64,000 nucleotides of DNA from DATBRV01 sp036560145 (lineage in GTDB: Bacteria; Myxococcota_A; UBA9160; SMWR01): NCBI GenBank assembly GCA_036560145.1, contig DATBRV010000089.1, positions 1-64,000 on the forward strand, read 5' to 3'. The number at the start of each line of letters is the position of its first letter. Positions within the stretch are counted from its first letter, which is position 1. A model generated the notes under the pieces. That model worked only from the letters and a program-made list of their open reading frames with translations, did not search any database and was not told the DNA's origin. Shown here one piece after another: positions 60,100 through 64,000 of the stretch. The position numbers and the translations under genes were made by a program.

Positions 60100-61758
60100 T
60101 CAATCCGCCCCGGCGGCGTGCCGGCCCGCGATGTAGCCCCAGACGATCGCCCGCATGTTCGAGCTTCCGCTCTGGTAGCCGCCGCCGATGTCGAGCAGCG
60201 CCGCGGAGTTCCCCACCGCGTAGAGGCCGGGGATGGCCGGGCCGCGCAGGTGCAACACCTGCGCGTGGGTGTTGGTGGCGAGCCCGTGCGAGTTCACCCC
60301 CACCGAGACCGGGACCAGGCGGACGCCGTAGAACGGCGGCTTGTCGAGCGGGCCGATGCAGGGGTTCTTGTAGTGCGGATCGCCCACCAGGCGGACCGCC
60401 CAGGGGCGCGAGCCCTTGCCGAAGTCGGGGTCGCGGCCTTCCGCGGCGTGGCGGTTGAAGCGCTCGAGCGTCGCCACGAAGCGGTCGGCGTCGATCCCCA
60501 GCTTCTCGGCCAGCGCGCGCGGCGAATCGGCCTGCACCACCAGCTCGTCCGGAAGCGGCTGGCCGGGCATGAAGGAGCCGAGCGGATAACGGTCGCGGTA
60601 GTTCTGATCGAAGATCAGGAAGGGAGGCAGGTTCGGCATCGTCTGCTTCTGCCCGTCCCAGCTGCGCAGGCGGGGCTGGTAGTCCTTGTAGAAGGATTCG
60701 TCGCAGAAGCGCTCGCCCGCGCGATTGACCCAGATGGCGTGCGGGCAGCCGCACTCCCAAGAAGACCGGAAGAGCGGCTTTCCGTCGTGCTCCTCGCCCG
60801 GGATGTTGTAGCCGTAGAACATCGCGAGATCCGTGGGAGGCACCGCCGCGAGCGCGGCGCCGATCTCGCCCGCCATTACCAGGTGGTCGCCGTCGAGGTG
60901 CGGCGGGCAGGCGGAGTTCCAGTCGGGCATGGCCTCGAACTGGCGCGCCAGCGCGCGGTTCATGTCGTAGCCGCCGACCCCGAGCACCACGCCGCGCCGG
61001 GCGCGCACGCTGAACGGCCGCCCGGCCTTCTCGGCGCGAACGCCGATCACGGTTCCGTTCTCGACCACCAGCGAACGCACCGGCGTGTCGACGAAGGCCG
61101 GGATGCCGCGGTCGACCAGGGCAGCCTTCAGGAACCAGCCCATCATGCCCGGACCGAAGCTGCGCATGTCCTCGGAGAGGCGCTTGCCCACCAGCTCGTA
61201 ATCCCACTTCGTGACGTTGGCGAGGCCGCCCCACGCATAGAGCTCGCGGTGCAGTACGCCGGGCGGGACGTGCGGCGTCATCGGATAGCTCTTGCCCTGC
61301 CATTCGCCGAGCCCGGCGCCCGGGAAGAGCTCCACCGAGAGGTAGCGGCCTCCCGCGTGGGAGCCGGGCGCGTCGGGGTAGTAGTAGTCCGGCAGCCCCT
61401 CGATGGCGGTCCAGCGCACACCGGCCTCGCGCTCGAAGTACTCGATTGCGGTGTGCATGGTATCGAGGAGCTTCTTCTGGAGGGCGGAATCGGCGAAGCC
61501 GGCCGAGATGAACTCGAAGTAGCGTCGCCCGGCGTCGTCCGAATCGGCGATCCCGAGCTCGCGCATCTTGTGGTTGTTGGGGACGAAGACCTCGCCCCCG
61601 CCGTACCCGCAGACCCCCCCGAGCCGGGGCGCCTTCTCGAGCACCACGGCGCGGCTGCCGCCGTCATGGGCCGCGATCGCAGCGCCGATCGAGCCGAGGC
61701 CCGACCCGACCGCGACGACGTCGACCTCGAGGTCCCAGCCAGAAGGTCTCTCACCCAT
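60100..61758 (-). CDS. FAD-dependent dehydrogenase, 3-ketosteroid delta1-dehydrogenase-like
   Basis: 552 residues. V-D-V-V-A-V-G-S-G-L-G-S-I-G-A near 12-26 is the FAD Rossmann loop with an acidic residue at the end of strand 2 (E-K-A-P-R). LPDYYYPDAPGSHAGGR resembles the segment before the KstD active site, and PPFYGVRLVPVSVG and L-Y-A-V-G-N-S-A with G-G-G-Y-Q-S-G-S are the C-terminal FAD elements, keeping a Tyr at the KstD Tyr487 position. It would introduce a double bond into a ketone ring. A fumarate-reductase-like role is the alternative. Divergent from the TetR gene. Confidence 0.78.
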   Translation of the reverse strand: MGERPSGWDLEVDVVAVGSGLGSIGAAIAAHDGGSRAVVLEKAPRLGGVCGYGGGEVFVPNNHKMRELGIADSDDAGRRYFEFISAGFADSALQKKLLDTMHTAIEYFEREAGVRWTAIEGLPDYYYPDAPGSHAGGRYLSVELFPGAGLGEWQGKSYPMTPHVPPGVLHRELYAWGGLANVTKWDYELVGKRLSEDMRSFGPGMMGWFLKAALVDRGIPAFVDTPVRSLVVENGTVIGVRAEKAGRPFSVRARRGVVLGVGGYDMNRALARQFEAMPDWNSACPPHLDGDHLVMAGEIGAALAAVPPTDLAMFYGYNIPGEEHDGKPLFRSSWECGCPHAIWVNRAGERFCDESFYKDYQPRLRSWDGQKQTMPNLPPFLIFDQNYRDRYPLGSFMPGQPLPDELVVQADSPRALAEKLGIDADRFVATLERFNRHAAEGRDPDFGKGSRPWAVRLVGDPHYKNPCIGPLDKPPFYGVRLVPVSVGVNSHGLATNTHAQVLHLRGPAIPGLYAVGNSAALLDIGGGYQSGSSNMRAIVWGYIAGRHAAGAD

Positions 61759-61810
61759 CCCGTCGCCCGCCCTGTTCGTCGCCCGCCCTGTTCGCCGGTG
61801 AATCAGAACG

Positions 61811-61829
61811 GAACGTATAGTATCGTAAT
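61811..61829. promoter_or_regulatory. Half-site shared with the 9490-9516 palindrome
   Basis: GAACGTATAGTATCGTAAT lies between the divergent flavoprotein and TetR genes and overlaps the first possible TetR start codon. GTATCGTAA is identical to nine bases of the right arm of the 9490-9516 palindrome. The left part (ACGTATA) is only a weak inverted counterpart. Autoregulation by the adjacent TetR protein is inferred. Confidence 0.5.
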
Positions 61830-61884
61830 GGGGCAGCCCGGGGAAGCGCCGTTGCGCGCCCACAGCGCTGCGAAAGCCGGGAAA

Positions 61885-62505
61885 ATGCGGACGAATCGCG
61901 CCACGGAAGCCTCGGACTCACAGACGGGCAACGGCGCCAGCGCCGGCCGCCCGCGCAGCGACGAGGCGCACAAGGCGATCCTCGACGCGACGCTCGAGCT
62001 GCTCGCCGACGTCGGCTTCTCCGCGCTCAAGGTGGAGGGCGTCGCGAGCCGGGCGGGCGTCGGCAAGGCCACCATCTACCGGCGTTGGCGCTCCAAGCTT
62101 CCGCTGGTGGTGGAGGCCTTCAGCCTGCTGCCGGCGCTCGAGGAGGTCGACACCGGCGATCTCGTCTCGGACTTGAAGCAGATGCTGCGCGCCTACCTCG
62201 AGCTCTTCAACTCGACGCCGCTCGGAACCGTGCTGCCGAGCCTGGCCGGGGAACGCCGCCACAACCAGGCGCTCTCGAAGCTGCTCGACCCCGTGCTGCG
62301 CGATCGGCGCCGCCCGCTGGTGCGCGCCCTCGAGCGCGCCGTCGAACGCGGCGAGCTGCCCCGCGACCTCGACCTCGAGCTGGCCGTCGATCTGATCGTC
62401 GGCCCGATCGCCGTCAGGCTCTTCTTCAGCGGCGGCAAGCTCAGCTCGAGACTCGTCGACCCGATCGTCGACCTCGCGCTCTCGGGGCTGAAGGAGAAGC
62501 GCTGA
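61885..62505 (+). CDS. TetR-family transcriptional regulator
   Basis: 206 residues from ATG 61885; an ATG at 61828 adds 19 residues but overlaps the putative operator and lacks a ribosome site. The N-terminal helix-turn-helix reads LLADVGFSALKVEGVASRAG then VGKATIYRRWRSK, the canonical TetR pattern. The C-terminal domain (about 75-200) belongs to the TetR_C_11-like group. It presumably represses genes in response to a lipophilic ligand or acyl-CoA. Divergent from the KstD-like gene, and the likely binder of the palindrome at 9490. Confidence 0.87.
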   Translation: MRTNRATEASDSQTGNGASAGRPRSDEAHKAILDATLELLADVGFSALKVEGVASRAGVGKATIYRRWRSKLPLVVEAFSLLPALEEVDTGDLVSDLKQMLRAYLELFNSTPLGTVLPSLAGERRHNQALSKLLDPVLRDRRRPLVRALERAVERGELPRDLDLELAVDLIVGPIAVRLFFSGGKLSSRLVDPIVDLALSGLKEKR

Positions 62506-62549
62506 CTACGCTGGCAAACCTTTCAACCGATGAAGAATGGAGGCCTTCG

Positions 62550-62900
62550 ATGTACCGAATCGCGTGCCTGCTCGTTGTTGGATTCATCGCTGGCGCGTCG
62601 CTGATCGCGATGACACGCCCTGCCGCTGCTGAAGCAAATTGTCCGCAAGGGGCGACCTGCAATTGCGTGCCCACGACCTTCGAAAAGTGCAAGGTGGACG
62701 CGCAGGGACGTCAATACGACTGCAAGACGTACAAGGGTGAGAAGTGCACGGTCGTCTCGGGTCCCGGGTCCGGAAAGCCGGCCGCGGTCGCTCAGCCCAC
62801 CGGGGGAGTCGTCGCTCAACCCGAGGGGGGAACCGTCACTCCGCCGGGCAAGGGCAATGCGATCAAGTTGCAGAAGGTAGCCCCCAGTACGGCAAAATAG
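62550..62900 (+). CDS. Small secreted Cys-containing protein, unknown function
   Basis: 116 residues. A signal peptide (M-Y-R-I-A-C-L-L-V-V-G-F, cleavage near A-A-A-E) precedes a short domain with four or five cysteines (A-N-C-P-Q-G-A-T-C-N-C, F-E-K-C-K, Y-D-C-K-T, E-K-C-T), probably disulfide-bonded, and a Gly/Pro/Val-rich tail. GGAGG lies 5 bases before the ATG. I do not recognise a family. Confidence 0.62.
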   Translation: MYRIACLLVVGFIAGASLIAMTRPAAAEANCPQGATCNCVPTTFEKCKVDAQGRQYDCKTYKGEKCTVVSGPGSGKPAAVAQPTGGVVAQPEGGTVTPPGKGNAIKLQKVAPSTAK

Positions 62901-62906
62901 CCGCGC

Positions 62907-63980
62907 CTACGCCACGCGATCGCCCGATCGAAAGCGCCCGAGGGGCAGCTCGAAGACGAGACCGTCTGGCGCACGGCCCGCGATGCGGATGAGGCCCGCG
63001 TGGACGCCGCGCTGGTGGTGCGCCGCGCAGAGCGTCACCAGGTTCGCCAGCTCGTCGCCGCCGCCCGCCGAGCGGAACAGCACGTGATGCGCGTGCAGGT
63101 TCCTCTGCGACGTGCAGCCCGGCACCGTGCAGCGGAAGCCGTCGCGCGCGAAGACCCGATGCTCGCGGGGCGTGGGGCAGCGCCAGGTGTCGATGCAGTG
63201 GTCGAACATCGCCTCGAGCGCGGCGCCGGGGCCGGAGTTCAGGCGGCGCGCCAGCGATCCGAGGCAGGCGCGGAAGAGGCGGCCGATGTCAGCGGGCACG
63301 TTCGCGACCCAGATATCCGTCTCCGGGCGCGTCTCTTTCGCACCGATCTGCACACCCTCGGGGAGCTCGGGCAGGAGGGCGGGATCGAAGGAGCCCGACG
63401 CGAGCGCATGCTCCACGTCGTCCTCCAGTCGGCGGACCGTAACGCCCGCTGCGCGCTCGACCCAGGCGAAGTGGAACGGCTCCGAGCCGGCGGCAAGCAT
63501 GAGGGGGACGAGAACCTGGGACTGGGACGGGGTGATGCGACCCGAGCGCCACGCCTCGCCGAGCGCCGGCGCCAGGGCGCACGCGCGCTCCAGCCGGAGC
63601 AAGGCACGCGCCTTGCGCGGCGACATGGCGAGCCGCTCGCGCGCGTAGGAATCGAGGCTCCGGAAGCCGACCTGGGAGGGGCCGCGCCCGGCGACGAAGG
63701 CGAGCAGGAGCGGACCGATCCGGGCGAGGAGGCCCTGCTCCAGCGCGGCCACTCGGCGCAGGCGCGCATCCAGCTCGCGCGGCCCCGCGCCTTCGAGACC
63801 GGCGACGAGCGCCTCGACGAAGGGCGAGGCCGGGGCCGGGACCTCGAGAGTGAGCGCCGGCTCGGTGCCGAGCTCGGGATTGGCCATACCGGCCATGCCT
63901 GAATGGATCCGCCGCGCGAGCGGCGGCAGCGCCGCGGGATCCACCTCGAGCCGGATCGCCGAGAGCACCTCGGCTGCCAC
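62907..63980 (-). CDS. HNH endonuclease with DUF222-like N-terminal region, 5' end beyond window
   Basis: At least 357 residues. The C-terminal HNH domain is clear: VFARDGFRCTVPGCTSQRNL, then H-A-H-H-V and N-L-V-T-L-C-A-A-H-H. The helical upstream region (G-F-R-S-L-D-S-Y-A-R-E-R-L) is of the DUF222/13E12-repeat type common in actinobacteria and uncultured Deltaproteobacteria. The GTG at 63980 has no ribosome site and the frame stays open (E-L-V-A-A-E) to the window edge, so the true start is probably outside. Often multi-copy and mobile; biological role unknown. Confidence 0.75.
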   Translation of the reverse strand: MAAEVLSAIRLEVDPAALPPLARRIHSGMAGMANPELGTEPALTLEVPAPASPFVEALVAGLEGAGPRELDARLRRVAALEQGLLARIGPLLLAFVAGRGPSQVGFRSLDSYARERLAMSPRKARALLRLERACALAPALGEAWRSGRITPSQSQVLVPLMLAAGSEPFHFAWVERAAGVTVRRLEDDVEHALASGSFDPALLPELPEGVQIGAKETRPETDIWVANVPADIGRLFRACLGSLARRLNSGPGAALEAMFDHCIDTWRCPTPREHRVFARDGFRCTVPGCTSQRNLHAHHVLFRSAGGGDELANLVTLCAAHHQRGVHAGLIRIAGRAPDGLVFELPLGRFRSGDRVA

Positions 63981-64000
63981 CAGCTCGACGCAGGTCTCCG

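Overview
The window is very GC-rich, densely packed bacterial DNA. An F420-type luciferase-like oxidoreductase, several isoprenoid/steroid-style acyl-CoA enzymes, dockerin-like 'D-C-N-x-N-x-I-P' cysteine repeats in a secreted protein and a PEP-CTERM-like tail point to an uncultured lineage of the old Deltaproteobacteria (Myxococcota or Binatota-like). This assignment is an inference from gene content; no rRNA or other phylogenetic marker is present.

Region 1 (1-3236) has the start of an indolepyruvate:ferredoxin oxidoreductase-like gene on the minus strand. Diverging from it are an LLM-class oxidoreductase and a pair of unequal acyl-CoA dehydrogenase subunits. Region 2 (3233-9097) is a patch of surface-glycan-type genes: a sulfotransferase, a PhyH-like dioxygenase, a methyltransferase, a GT2 glycosyltransferase and a GT-C-like membrane protein. 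It carries an inverted, truncated copy of the methyltransferase.

Region 3 (9490-20745) is the metabolic centrepiece. It begins with a near-perfect 27-bp palindrome and continues as a tightly spaced plus-strand operon: SDR dehydrogenase, HMG-CoA-synthase-like/DUF35 fusion, thiolase-like protein, crotonase, two acyl-CoA dehydrogenases, an alpha-methylacyl-CoA racemase-like protein, a split MaoC hydratase, a CaiB/BaiF CoA-transferase and a DUF1214 protein. The set resembles beta-oxidation of a branched, bulky acyl-CoA such as a sterol side chain or isoprenoid. A TetR gene at 61.9 kb shares a 9-nt half-site with the palindrome and sits beside a module of a KstD-like flavoprotein, an SRPBCC protein and a cytochrome P450 (58348-61758). 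The two regions may therefore belong to one regulon.

Region 4 (20741-26733) holds two CRP-type palindromes, a secreted Ig-like protein, a GreA/GreB-like factor with a decayed partial copy nearby, an SGNH protein, an alpha/beta hydrolase and a GT2 enzyme. Region 5 (26839-56573) is a large cell-surface glycan locus. It includes glycosyltransferases of families 2, 4 and 8, GT-C-like membrane enzymes, a flippase, an ABC exporter, nonulosonic-acid genes (NeuB, NeuA, NeuC types), a CDP-alcohol phosphotransferase fusion, a PLD protein, a polysaccharide deacetylase, a GNAT protein, three SGNH proteins, a secreted EEP-fold phosphodiesterase and four non-haem iron dioxygenases. Region 6 (56691-64000) has two small lipoproteins, two secreted proteins, the P450/KstD/TetR module and a 5'-incomplete HNH endonuclease of the DUF222 type. 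I found no tRNA, rRNA, CRISPR array or intact insertion sequence.
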